Positions 22,535-34,694 of a stretch of 55,343 nt of DNA are shown piece by piece. Under the pieces are notes generated by a model. The model did no database searches. It was not told the origin of the DNA and saw only the letters and a list, made by a program, of their open reading frames with translations. Origin of the DNA: Lobulomyces angularis (taxonomy: Eukaryota; Chytridiomycota; Chytridiomycetes; Lobulomycetales; Lobulomycetaceae); the NCBI GenBank assembly GCA_027604685.1, contig JADHYX010000025.1, positions 48,754 to 104,096 on the forward strand, in the 5' to 3' direction. The first letter of the stretch is position 1. Each line of letters starts with the position of its first letter. The position numbers were made by a program, and so were the translations under genes.

Positions 22535-24223
22535 ATTGTTTTTGCAAGTCATTTACCATTACAATTAAAACAACTTAGAAAAAAATAAACTCTTTTCTCA
22601 GTTTAAATATACAATATTGAATGTTTTTAAAAAATTGCTCTTAATTAATTACAGCGTATTTCAATTGTTATATTTAAATTTTAACGTAAAACATATGACA
22701 CTTGAATGCAAAAAAAAAAGAAAAAAACAGATTTAATAAAGAACATAACAGTTTTAATCTATTTTACATATTTCTAAAGTAAAAAAATAAAAAAAAAAAA
22801 AAAAAACAAGATAGTAAATCTCCATATAAAAAAAAAATATACTTTTTAACATTGTTCCAATGGATTCCGTAGATGTGAGTGACTATAGCTTCAACAGAGT
22901 CAGTAGTGTTGATACCAGATTAACTAGTTGAAGCACTTAGTCCGATTTGAGAGTTTGTTGTTGAAGTTAGCTTTGGCATTGCATTCAGACCATACTAAGG
23001 ATTTCAAACCAGACGTTTAATTGACAGTTTTTACGATTTTCAGTTATTGGGTAAAGAAATCACAACTATAAATTTATATAAAGGCATATAATAAACTACC
23101 CACTAAAAACCTTTCGAAACATAGGCAATTGCATTCGTAGTCATTAGTATATATAGGACAACTCCACAATTAGAAACTTTATTTTAAAATTCCATCCCCA
23201 GCAGAAGCAATGTAACTGTCAAACAAAAGGGTAATTGCAAATGATTCAGAGTTTAAGTTTTCAGAAACAGTTACTGCAGGGCAATCACATACCTCCATAT
23301 GCTACAGTAATGATATTAACTGAACCTACTGGTGGTTTGTCTCCAGAAACTGGGCCTTCGACTGCAACAGCGAGAGCACTTGTTAACAGGGTAGCAGCAG
23401 TAGCGAGTTCATTGTTTAGTAATACTTATTTGATTTTAAAAAAAAACTAGTATATAAATCTTAAATTTGATAAATTTATTGTCTTATCTATTATAAAAAA
23501 ATTCAGAAATACTAAGGAATAGAATAATTTAGATAGCAGTTTAACAACCCATATCGATATTTTGTTTTCTAAATGCTTCAGGACTACAAACGAAACTACC
23601 ACAATTAAGATAGCCTTTGCCGGAAAATTAAATGTCTACAACGCCTACTAGCAACTCATTTTTTATATATTAAAGTGACTTCCTATAGTCTAACAATTTG
23701 AATGTTGAATCATTTCATTGTGCAAAGAAAAAAATTGCGGTAATGAAATCTACTCGTATGTTTACCCTTCATCTCCAATTTCTCAACACATATTTAATGT
23801 GTTGATTACTTGTAGTCCTCTATATGAAGAAAAAAAAACCTTGATTTTTGAAAAAATCTTGTTTAATGATACAGCAGTGTATTTTAACCATTATTCGATA
23901 ACATTTTCATTTTATCCGTTGTTCTTATTTCAACTAAAAGCATAATGAATTGTTTAGCAGTACTTATAGGCTAAACAAAACAAAATATGATCCTTATATA
24001 TTTTAAATAGACAAAATTACAATTTCATTACAACGTTTGCTTTTTGCTTTTTTTGTTTAATTCTTTCTTAGCTAGAATTCTATTGGGTAACACTTCTAAA
24101 TGTTAATCAATTCTGTAAATGGAGTTTTGGTCTTGGTAATATGTATATTTTTTAATAAAATATAGTAACTTTTAAACTTAATTTTATATATGATCGCAAA
24201 AAAAAAAAATTTAAAAACTTAAA
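22535..24223. other. Intergenic, decayed sequence
   Basis: 1.7 kb with no intact gene. It holds a coding-like relic at 23179-23425 (-) and weaker protein-like stretches at 22850-23010 (-), for example TDSVEAIVTHIYGIHWNN, and at 23718-23945 (+). The composition is less homopolymeric than other spacers, in keeping with decayed coding DNA. Confidence 0.45.
23179..23425 (-). pseudogene. Coding-like relic with a 19-nt GT..AG interruption
   Basis: On the minus strand 23425-23293 is open (NNELATAATLLTSALAV, then GDKPPVGSVNIITVAYG). It is followed by 19 nt at 23274-23292 that begin GTATGT and end CAG. Removing those 19 nt keeps the frame open through VSENLNSESFAITLLFDSY to a TAA at 23179-23181, 75 codons in all. 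No start codon or further exon is convincing. It is probably an orphan exon of a lost gene; the family was not recognised. Confidence 0.35.
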
Positions 24224-25688
24224 ATGATAAAAAAAATACTGTTAATTCGAAATGGAAACAACATTTTCAACAAAGGTTTTACTAAAACGCTCAGACCTTT
24301 TGCAACTAAAGTAGATCCAGCGGTACTGAGCAGCGAATTTGACCACATTGCCAATAAATTATCAAAATTTGTCGACGAAAAAGACTTAAAAACCTACAAG
24401 TCTCTTTCAATTGGGGAAAAATTAAAAAAGTTTGACACCATTTTATATAATTTAACTGAAAAGCTTAATGCTTACAAGGCTCAGTTGTTAGATTCCAAAG
24501 ATTCTTTACAAGTTTTTGAAAAAAATGTATTTTTTGACTGCAAAAGATTAAATTTTATTTTCCGAAGTGAAGATTTAAAAGAATTAGATAGTAGTTTTAC
24601 TGATTTAATCCAACTATTAGATGAATATTTTAAAAAAATTGGAATGTTTAGCATTTTTTGGAAAGGTACTTTATTCTCTTTTATGACCACAAAAAAAAAA
24701 TAATAATTTAAACTTTGCAATCCATTAATACCTTTAAAAATAATAAAAAATTTAATTAGGTGGTAACATTGTTGATGACATAAAATTTAGGTTAAACCAT
24801 CAAGATTTGTTAGAACCAAGAAATAGTATGTATTATGCAACTGGTAGATTTAATGAGCGAAAATTTTTGATTTTTGAAAAGACTATAAAAAAGCTGGAAA
24901 GTTTAAATTTGATAAAAAGTAAAGTCGACAATTCAGAAGTAGAGGATAGTTTAGCCAATTTTGATCCTGCTGCTTTGGATAATCTTAACCCAAAATTGTT
25001 TAAATTTGATATTAATCACTCTGAAGAAGAAAAAGAAAATGCAAATTTGGATTTAAATCTGGATATGTTGAAAAAAGACATAGATAATTTAGTTTGGCAA
25101 ACAATACTACTACAGGTTAATATTATAGTTTACATACAATTTTATTGTCTCTTTGTAGTCCACATTATGGGGAGGGTGTCTTTTTGTTACTCACTTGGGA
25201 ATTCCATGGGCGATAACAATTCCATTCACGTTAACCGGATTTGGATTAGGTTTGCTATCTACCATATTATGTTTATTTATTCAATTTTTGTTGTAAACTC
25301 ATACTCAGGCTTTAAGCGAATGCAATCAAAATTTGAAACTTTCAAAGAAAAATTATACTCATACTTATCGCTTAGGTACGTTAAAAGATTGTGAAATTTT
25401 TTATGCAACAATAATTTATTTTGTAGACATCAAAAAATTAAGTCTAATTTGGTGTTGACTTATGACAAAGAGTTTGACAGATTATTACGAAAGCCTTTGA
25501 TTAGAGTATTAGAAATAGGAGAATCGGAGATTTCTAAAGAGTTCAATCTTAATGAAAAATATATAGAGGTATTCTAAATATTTTTTTTTTTATTTATCAC
25601 GTTCATTTTCCAAAAAAAAAAAAAAAATTTTTTTTAGGAGTTAAATTCGTTAAAAGATGAGTTAAATTATTTAGAAAAAAAGATTTAG
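24224..25688 (+). CDS. Putative mitochondrial inner-membrane protein, possibly Oxa1/Cox18-like
   Basis: ATG 24224 begins MIKKILLIRNGNNIFNKGF followed by TKTLRPFATKV, a basic amphipathic leader of mitochondrial type. About 270 hydrophilic, helical residues follow. A hydrophobic region then comes from a 43-nt intron's far side: LWGGCLFVTHLGIPWAITIP and FTLTGFGLGLLSTIL. After that there is a basic helix (FKRMQSKFETFKEKLYSYL) and a coiled-coil tail ending at TAG 25688. The HxG-IPW-x-I motif, a TM pair and a following basic MQ-x-K helix faintly recall the first TM of Oxa1/Cox18 insertases, but the long N-terminal region is unusual and the match is weak. The intron after the TM region has two possible donors (38 or 59 nt). 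Treat the function as unknown. Confidence 0.5.
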
Positions 25689-26221
25689 CAAAATTATAGA
25701 GATAAACAGCAATGTTATATTAAAACTGTTTTAAAATAAATAAAGAAACTATTAAAAGATGATAAATACATACTGAAAAGAATTAGCTTTTTATTAAGGT
25801 TATGCACATAAACCTAACTACTTTTTATTGAGAAAAAGCCATTTGCATAAAAAAAGAAAAAATTTAACATTTCTTTAATGTTTTTCACACTGAAGTGAAC
25901 TTTTGTAGCAGCTGTAAGAAACTTCATCGGGCACGTTTGAAATTAATTGATTGAAACTAACTAGATGATGGCCAAGATCTCTTGCTTTTTTTCTGAAAAA
26001 TTTACATGCTTTACAACAATTTAAACATTATCTTTTCGATAAATATAAACCAAGCTTAGTAAACTTAAACTTCATTAAGTTAAAGCAAGGAAAATACTTT
26101 GAAAATATTCAGCTCAGTATCTCCAAAGGAAGCAGCACCCAACCATTCGCTATTATCTCTAATTATTCAAGTTTATTTTTATTGTCAAAAATTTAGAACT
26201 CCGAAAAATTCTCATTAAAAA
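25689..26221. other. Intergenic, nothing recognised
   Basis: 530 bp of mixed AT-rich sequence between two co-directional genes. No ORF, repeat or RNA gene was recognised. Confidence 0.5.
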
Positions 26222-27339
26222 ATGCAATCAAACTCATGCAATACAAGGTCACAGTGCAACATAGGAAGTAAAAATCAACCTAGCCAGAAAAGCTTTTCAA
26301 ATAGGAATTCAATTAAAAAAAGCTCAGTTAAATATGAAAAGATATTTAATTGCTTAAGGAAATTTAACAAATCAAATTGTTTTCCATCATTTATGATATT
26401 ATTACAAATTGTATAAAATTGATATATATATATTTTTCTTTATGTATTAATTTTTTTTTTGAAATGTTTAGCTACTAATTTTGTTGGCTCTATTTATAAA
26501 ATTGTGGTTTAAGGAACCACCGCCTTGGATAATAGTTAATTTTATTTTACTGTTTGGAATTCTTTTTGATATACCCACTAGATCATCTAAAAAATTTTTA
26601 TTTGGTTTGAAACGTATTTTGACGAAATCTGAGTTTTCGTTAAAAAAATTTGTGGCAATATATCACTTTAGTGTAAGTAACCTAGCAGAAATTTGCTTTC
26701 TTAAACAGCATTTATTTATGTGCAATTTTAGTATTTTGTATTCTTATTCATATTTACAACACTTGTTGCGCTTGAATACATGATTACATCCAACCTGTGG
26801 TATGTCGCTCGACTCTCCTGTTCAGCAGGTAATTGATATTAAAAATTTAATTTAATTGTATTTATAACAAATTCGAAGCATGTCCAACATTTAATGATAA
26901 CTGTCTGAAAATTACAGGTTTAATTAAAATTTTTTAATACTTTTACATATACTTTCGATAATTATAAATTAGATCCATTGCTTAAAAATCAGACTTACTT
27001 GTCAGAGCATCCGGATTGTAGTTTGAATCGCGTTACTGATTGGCAAAAAAGTATGACTACTTTAGGTGCTATTTCATTTCCTATTGGTTATTTAATGTTG
27101 GTTAACGTAAGAAACTAAATTTTGTTTCAATTCAAATGTTACTTTGCTAGTTTTTTGTAATTCATAGTGTTGCCACAAGAGTAGTTACCGACATAAACGG
27201 AGGAGATCTGTTTGCATCCAATTTAGATAAAAAGTTGAACTCATTAAGTAATAGTAACGAAATGTCAAAACGAATATTGAGAACCCATGAAGATGAACAA
27301 AACCACTCAGGAAAAAATTTATCTCTAAAAAAAAATTAA
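26222..27339 (+). CDS. Four-TM membrane protein with cysteine-bearing loop, unknown family
   Basis: ATG 26222 gives a polar, basic N-terminus (about 45 aa). An intron (from 26414, acceptor before 26471) then joins ILLQI to LLILLALFIKLWF to form TM1. Further exons give TM2 (PPPWIIVNFILLFGILF), TM3 (YFVFLFIFTTLVALEY, after a 59-nt intron), an extracellular-type loop with several Cys (ARLSCSA, CPTFNDNCLKIT, HPDCSLN), TM4 (LGAISFPIGYLMLVNFFVI) and a polar tail ending at TAA 27339. Five or six introns all keep the frame. The topology (four TMs with a Cys-containing loop between TM3 and TM4) recalls tetraspanins, but the CCG motif is absent, so I do not assign it. A membrane location is the only supported inference. 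Confidence 0.62.
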
Positions 27340-27751
27340 CGTTTCATGCATTTTTCAATTAAATCAAAACCTTCATGGTGCTTAAATTTTTTTTTTTTTT
27401 ATTTTCACCTATGTTTATTTTAACTCTTTTATTTTTTTTTTTTTTTTTTAGTAATAGATAGCATAAGGAATAATTGTTTTGATTTATATTTATAACTTGT
27501 TAACATATTTAAGTTATAAATACATAAGATTAAGATTTTGAGAAAAGCTTTTTTTTTTTCAATTACCTTTGATTTTAACAAAATTTCCGCATGGATTTGA
27601 TAAGTTTTGTTATTTTTAATTTACTTATTTTAATTTTTAAATAAATTTGATCTGTAAAAAAATTTTTTTTTCAAAAATATTACTTTTACATCTTAATATT
27701 TTTAGTTGAGGAAAAGTAATACGAAGATAACTGTTTTGTACAAAAAAATAA

Positions 27752-30700
27752 ATGGGAATACCAGCATTTTTTCGATGGATAACTGTGAAGTATCCAAAAT
27801 TAACAACACAAGCAGAAGAAGAAAATAATACTGATATCAACAATGTTAAAATCCCAGTAGACGCAACAAAACCAAACCCAAATGGTGTAGAATTTGATAA
27901 TTTATATTTAGATATGAACGGTATTAAATTAACATGAATAAGATGCTTAATTTTTTTTAGGAATTATTCACCCTTGCACACATCCTGAAGATAAACCAGC
28001 TCCTAAAAACGAAGGTTTTATTTAAAAAAAAATTTATTTATTTAAATAATTTATTCTTTTTCCTTCAAAATTGAAAAAGATGAAATGTATAAAGAAATAT
28101 TTCTCTATATTGACAGGATTTTTGATATTATTAGACCCAGAAACTTAGTTTATATGGCAATTGGTATTTTTTTTTTTTTTAATTAACTCAGTTATTATCT
28201 TTTTTTAGACGGAGTTGCACCAAGAGCAAAAATGAATCAACAGAGAAGTAGGCGATTTAGAGCGGCTCAGGAGGCCCAAATTTTAATTGAGGAACAGGAA
28301 AAAATTAGAAAAGATTTAATGGGTGATTAAAATTATTTTTTATTTGAAGCTAACTTTTACCATTTTTTTTTTTTTTTTTTTTAGAACGAAATATAGTTGG
28401 TGAAGGGGAAGAAAAAAAAGAACATTTTGATTCTAATTGTATAACTCCTGGTACACCATTTATGACGCGGTTGGCAATAGCGTTGAGATATTACATTGCG
28501 GAGAAGTTAAACTCCAACACTGCCTGGTCTAATGTAATTAAATATTCAAATTTTTTAAAATGTATAAAGCTGTTATTTTTTTTTTTTGGAATTTGTAAAT
28601 TTACATTAATTTTTTATTAATTAGATTAAAGTAATTTTAAGCGATGCAAGTGTACCTGGAGAAGGGGAACATAAGATTATGGATTATATTCGGAGGACAA
28701 GAAATCAGCCTGAATACAATCCAAATACATCCCATGTTTTATACGGGTTAGATGCAGACTTAATAATGTTGGCAATTGCAACCCATGAACCTCACTTTTA
28801 TATCCTCAGAGAAGATGTAATGTTTAAGAATGCTGGAAATACTGGATGTTTTATATGTGGGCAGCCAGGACATTTAGGTATTAAATAATTCCTTTTGGTG
28901 TTGTTGTGAAGTTCTTATTAATAATAGCTGCTGCGTGTAAGGGAACTCCTGTTGACCAAACAAAAACAAAAACGGTGCTTCCGGCAAAGCCGTACATAAT
29001 TTTTCATGTAGCAATTCTCAGAGAATATTTGGAAATGGAGTTGGCCTTTAATCATCCTGCAGTACAATGGGTAAGTTGATTTTTAAGTTACCATGTTTGC
29101 TAACCGTTACTCAATCTTTTAAGGATCTTGAGAGAGCTCTTGATGACTGGGTTATGCTATGTTTCTTTGTAGGAAATGATTTTTTACCCCATTTACCATC
29201 ACTTGACATAAAAGAAGGAGCAATTGATAAACTAGTTGAATTGTGGAAAAAACATGTCATTGAGCAGCAAGGATACCTAACCAATAGTGGTGACATCGAC
29301 CTGAAAAAAGTGAAGGGTTTAATGATGGACCTAGGTGTATTGGAAGATCAAATATTTATTGAAAGAAGAAAAGGGGACGAAAGAAGGAGAGAAGCTAGAC
29401 GCCGAAGAAGGGCTGAAGCAAAGAAATCTGAGGAAATGAAAAATCTCCCAAAGGTTCATCCAAGCGAAGTTTTTGATTTAATTCCTTCGTATCCCGTGAA
29501 CATGAGTGCCCAACAGCGTCAAGAAACTAATTTAAAGGCTATTAGTGATAAAAGAAGTGGAGTTGAGTGGACGCCGGATGATGTTAGAAATAAAAATGCA
29601 GCTCTGTTGTTAAAGGAGTCTTTTAAAAAAAATATCAGTTCCACAACTTCAGTGAATTTAGCTAAATCTGAGATTACTGAGCAAGTTATTGGAGTAAAGC
29701 GAACGATTGAAAATGTTAAACTGGAAGATAGGACTGATTTAGTTGAAGAAGCAGCAGAAAGCGTCGAGAAGGAAGAAACAGAAGACGCTGAGAAAATTGA
29801 AGAAGAAGAAGATGAAGAAGAAATTGAAGAAATTGAAGAAATTGAATCTGGAATAGTTGATCCTATTTTAGCATTGAATATTCCAGAAGAGGTAAAAAAA
29901 GTGGTGTCTAAAAAGATGGCCCAAAAGGATATTATGGAAAACGATTCTGAAGAGGAACCGGAAGATAATGTGAAATTGTGGGAAAGCGGATGGAAACAAC
30001 GCTACTACAACGATAAATTTCAAACCGAGGCTGACAATGAGGAATTTAAAAGAAAGTACGACGATGTTTTGTTAAAAAAACTTTTTTTAACTATTAATTT
30101 TTTACTTGTAATATAGAATTGTTACTGCTTATGTAGAAGGATTCTGTTGGGTTTTGAAGTATTATTATCAAGGAGTTCAGAGTTGGACGTGGTATTTTCC
30201 ATTCCACTATTCTCCTTTTGCTAGCGATTTTGATTTTATCGACGAATTAACTATCACTTTTGATTTAGGAAAACCATTCAACCCGTATGAGCAACTAATG
30301 GGTGTTTTACCAGCCTTATCTCGAAAACATGTTCCTGAACCCTTTCAGGATTTAATGTTAAACGAAAATTCTCCAATTATTGATTTTTATCCTGAAAAGT
30401 TTCCAATTGATTTAAATGGTAAAAAATATGCGTGGCAAGGTATTTTTCTTTTGTACGATAATTGCATCTAAATTATTCTTACTGTGCAGGAGTGGCGTTA
30501 CTACCATTTATTGATGAAAAAAGGTTAGTTGAAGAGATGAAACCTTATTATTCACAACTGACAGCAGAACAACAAAAAGAGTGTATGATCGGATCAGAAT
30601 ATTTATGGCTGGGAAAGCAACACGAAGATTTTGAAGAAATTTGCTCGTTTTACGGAAAAAAGCAAATGTTGAAAGACGAAGATAATATATGCAAATTACC

Positions 30701-31947
30701 AGGAACCGATGTTTTAGGAAGTTGTAAATTGGATGCTGAGGTTTGCTTACCCGCTTCAACTTTTTACTCTCCCTTAGAGGACTTCAGTGATATTTTTGAT
30801 AACTGTTCTATCAGTGTGATATATTTGATGCCCTCTTATGAACCTGGATTTTTATTTCCAAGTAAAACGCTATCACAAGTAAAATTTCCCAGAAAGATGC
30901 TGGATTCTGTTGATTATGAATTCGTTAGGTCAGGTGGTGGTAGTGTTAGAGGCAATAGAGGTGAACATTTTATCTTTATAAAAAAATACTTATCCTTATT
31001 ATTAGGAAGAGGTGGTCGCGGTGGAAGAGGAGATAGCAGAGGTATAAATGGGGCTAGTGGAAGATTTATAAGGTAAGAAGCAAATGTTAATAATTATTTA
31101 ATTATACTCCATTTTAAGACATGGAATTGGGGCAGATAATGATGCGGAATATTATGAGAGACAACTTGATACGCCGGCATACTTTAATAATCATCCTCAG
31201 CAACAAGGGGGCAGGCATCTACCACACCACAGAGATAAAAAAGGCAGATATGAAGAGTCTCATATTTCACACTCTCAGCAGTTTACAAGTTATAGAGGAT
31301 CCTATCGCGGTAATACCAGATCCCAGCGAGGAGGATCCTCCTCTTACAATCATGCGAACAGTCATAATACCCAATATCAATATAGATCTGAACAAACTTT
31401 TCAGTATCAACAGAGGCCGGCGCATACCACAAGGCAACCGCACCATCATACACCTCGGGTAGGTGATTTTCAATATCAGCCAGATCAGAGATACCAGCAA
31501 CGACCTGCATTCCAACCTTCCCAATATCAACAACCAGCTTACCAACAGACACCATATCAACAGCCAATTTATCAGCAGCCACCACAATTTCAACCACACC
31601 ATCAACGACCGCCTTATCAGCGACCACAATATCAACAACCGCCAAATCAACAGCAGTTTTCGCCTTCTTATCAACAACCTCGAGGGGGATACAATCAACG
31701 TCAAAATGTTCATCCGAACATTAACCATAGATATAACGCATATCCTCCAAGGGGTAGGGGAAGAGGAAACTATAATTCGCGAGAAAATTCATCACACAAT
31801 GGACAGGTAATGTTTTTCTTTTCTTTCCATTTCGATTTTTTTTTTTCTTTTTAAGATTTTTTTTTTAGATTCTTCTCTTTTAATTTATTTATTTATTTTT
31901 TTTTTTAGATTTCTGGAGGTTTTGTTCCAAGAGATGCTAGATCTTAA
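27752..31947 (+). CDS. RAT1: Nuclear 5'-3' exoribonuclease (RAT1/XRN2)
   Basis: A multi-exon gene from ATG 27752 ([16 protein letters not shown]) to TAA 31947, close to 1000 aa. It contains the XRN N-terminal catalytic domain: [36 protein letters not shown] with the acidic metal site, [33 protein letters not shown] and [24 protein letters not shown] zinc knuckle ([14 protein letters not shown]), typical of RAT1/XRN2 as opposed to cytoplasmic XRN1, follows. The second conserved region ([17 protein letters not shown]) is present, then an acidic linker, and the [20 protein letters not shown] block. The C-terminus is an RGG box and a long Y/Q/P-rich low-complexity tail. The enzyme degrades 5'-monophosphate RNA in the nucleus, acting in transcription termination and rRNA processing. 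Confidence 0.96.
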
Positions 31948-31995
31948 AAACATAAAATTTTTTAATTTCGGTTTTCTTTTTTTTTTTTTTTTTGT

Positions 31996-32005
31996 NNNNN
32001 NNNNN
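31996..32005. other. Assembly gap (10 N)
   Basis: A run of ten N after a long poly-T tract, in the spacer between the convergent RAT1 and CDC40 genes. The true length is unknown. Neither coding region is affected. Confidence 0.99.
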
Positions 32006-32209
32006 CATTAACTTTTTAATTTAAAAAATTAAACTTTTCTTACAATATAATTAAAAAAATACAAAACTGTTTATTAGTGAGTGTGTGTGTGTTTTTTTTT
32101 GGGAATAAAAAAATATATATATCACTCAATCCCAATATCTAAATTTTTTAGTTTAAAAAAAAAAAAATATTAATATTTTGAATAAATGAAAATAATAATT
32201 TTTTTTTTT

Positions 32210-34184
32210 TTACTTAATTGTTCCATCCCAACCGCAAGTAGCAACTTTACTTTGCTCCTGAGGATTCCATTCTGAGCCAATTACTACACCATCATGACCT
32301 TTTAACTTTTTTAAAACTTTACACGTTTTAAAATCCCAAAACCACACTTTTCCTTCACTATCACCGGAACATAAAAATCTATCATCTGGGCTAAAGCTGG
32401 GTTTACAAGCGTAACCAGCTATCAAATGACCTTTAAAAACTTTATTTCTGTTGTATTTAAATTTATCAGTCGCCGAATAAATAAGTATTTGATTATCTAA
32501 ACTTTGACAAGCTAGCCATTTTTCTAAAAAATTTTTAATATTGATTAGCTTCTTCTCATACAAAAAAAAGAAACATACTATTGTAGCTTCTAGAAACTGC
32601 AGGCATAGAATGCATATCTGCTTCAGCAATATATTTAATAACGACAGGAATCCCAAATTCCCAGGCTCTAATAGTCTTATCATCACTGGTGGTAACAAAT
32701 CTTCGATTGTTATCAACAAAAGTAATAGTGTTGATGGCCCCCATGTGTTGATTATAAGTTTGTACTACTTTGTTTGATCGAATATCAAACTGGTATACAC
32801 ACTTATCGGCACATCCGACTAAAAAAGTATTAGCCCTTTGGAAATCTGGATTGAATTTAACACAGTATGGTAAACGCTTTGTTCTCATTCTATTAATACA
32901 CTGTCCTAAATAAAACATAAAACTTTTTACTCCAGTATTTTTATAGGTACAAACCTGTTTCAGTATCCCAATTTTTTATCCACTTATCATAACCAGCACT
33001 TACAAAACTTGTTCCATTAAAATTAAAGTTGATATCTTTAACTGCTTTTGTATGCCCCAAAAATGTCCTTAAAAGTTTTCGATCGTGATGTGCATCCCAA
33101 AGTTTAACACTATTATCCATGGAGCCACTTAATAATAAATGTCCACTATTGGGAAAAAAGTTAATTGCGTTAACTCCTTTTGTATGGCCTGTCCAAGTGT
33201 GAATAACCTTTTTAGGTAAAAAGCATTCTTTATCCCCTGGAGTGGACTTTAAATCTATATCCAAGTCTGTAGGCACATGCAAATATGACCTTCCGAGATA
33301 ATCCAATTCAGATTTACCATGAAATATAGTTTTTTCAAAAGTGTTTTTTTTTAATTCTTCGTCTTCGGGATCTATCACTTCTGGTTCTTTCTCTTCTTCA
33401 CCAATGTTCTCCTAAAAAGGAGTACTTTTAATTTCATAATGTGAAAAATTTTAAATTAAGTTACAACAACTGGCAATTTTACATCATCTGCCACTTTAAC
33501 GGCTTCCTCACTCCTATTGATCTCTCCTTCGACAACTTGTTTTCCAACGTTTTCGTTTTCATAACCAGCCCAAGGACCAAAATATCCATCAACTTTACTA
33601 GAATCACCTTTTGGAAGTCTTTTTTGTTTTTTTGTTTTATTCTGTTTTTCCTCTGCTATAGTTGACCCTTAAAATATGGATATTAAAAAACAACCTAGAA
33701 ATTTCAAAAAATATACCTTCATTTAAGATTGCTTTATTGATGTCTCCAACATAACCCATACCATCTATTTTTTGACAAAGTCAATGAATGAGCTCTCCCG
33801 CAAATAATTTATAGTTATTTTACCTGGATTCAGTGTATATCCATCACGTTTAAAAGTACGTTGCAAAGATTGAAATTGAAAATCACTTATTGCTGCTTCC
33901 TCCACAAATCCTGTTAAGGTATTTTTTGTGCTGCTTCTATTAGTTGAAAAAGGATTAATGGGACCCTGCACCTGTTTATTTAATTGGTTATAATTTAAGT
34001 TGGTAGTGATTTCTTTTGAAGTAGGAACTAAATCGATCAAATCATTGACAGTAGTCTGTATTTCTGGATTTAAATTAACTTTCTGTCTTTTATTAGCATG
34101 GCGCGCAATAGTATCATTTATGTGTGAATTTTCTTGTAACTCGTCTTCTGAACTACTAACATAATTTGAAACAAGAGTTGTCAT
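32210..34184 (-). CDS. CDC40: Pre-mRNA splicing factor CDC40/PRP17 (WD40)
   Basis: Minus-strand gene from ATG 34182-34184 ([19 protein letters not shown]) to TAA 32210. The N-terminal region carries family landmarks such as NPFSTNRS, the [16 protein letters not shown] stretch, [12 protein letters not shown] and the [16 protein letters not shown] segment. Seven WD40 repeats follow ([104 protein letters not shown]), the last ending the protein, as in CDC40. PRP17 acts in the second catalytic step of splicing within the spliceosome. Several small introns are inferred by frame. A possible GTG-initiated extension is ignored in favour of the ATG. Confidence 0.95.
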
Positions 34185-34694
34185 TGCACAATCTGTCACA
34201 CAAGCTATCTGAATATTTTTACATTTTTATCATAATTAATAAAATACATAAGATCAAATTAGGAACTGCAGAGGCTTCCAAAAGTTCATAAGTAGATTGC
34301 ACTTGCAAAGAAGAAATACATTAGGAATGGAGACTTTGAAGTGGTTTCAGTGTTAGCAGATGCCATTTTCATTTTCTTATGTTTTTTTTTTTCAGTTTTT
34401 TAACTACAAATTATGGAATTGCTTGAACATTACTTATTTTGTCACATTATAATTTAGAAAATTCACATTAACAAAATAAACTTGTGTGAAAATTATTATT
34501 ATTTTTAAAGCAGAAGTTGAAAAATAAATTCCACTGTGTTCCCATTCAAAAATATCTCTTTTTATTTGATGCTGCGAAATAACTCAAGAAATATATAATA
34601 GTACTCTTTACCTCGCTGATGTCCATATTTCGTGAAACTTTTACCAATATTATTTAATCTCCGCCAACCAATCATTAAAAAGTTTAAATCATAA
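34185..34694. other. Divergent promoter region, CDC40 / membrane protein
   Basis: 510 bp between divergent genes. A minus-strand ATG near 34366 opens a short frame of about 26 codons with a hydrophobic end (FLMYFFFASAIYL) before TGA; it could be a leftover or a short upstream ORF. Nothing else was recognised. Confidence 0.4.

Noticed and set aside
31267..31728. Long minus-strand frames opposite the 3' end of RAT1
   Set aside because: They mirror the repetitive Q/P/Y-rich tail codons of RAT1. The peptide is low-complexity (L/W/R or V/D-rich) and has no independent signals.
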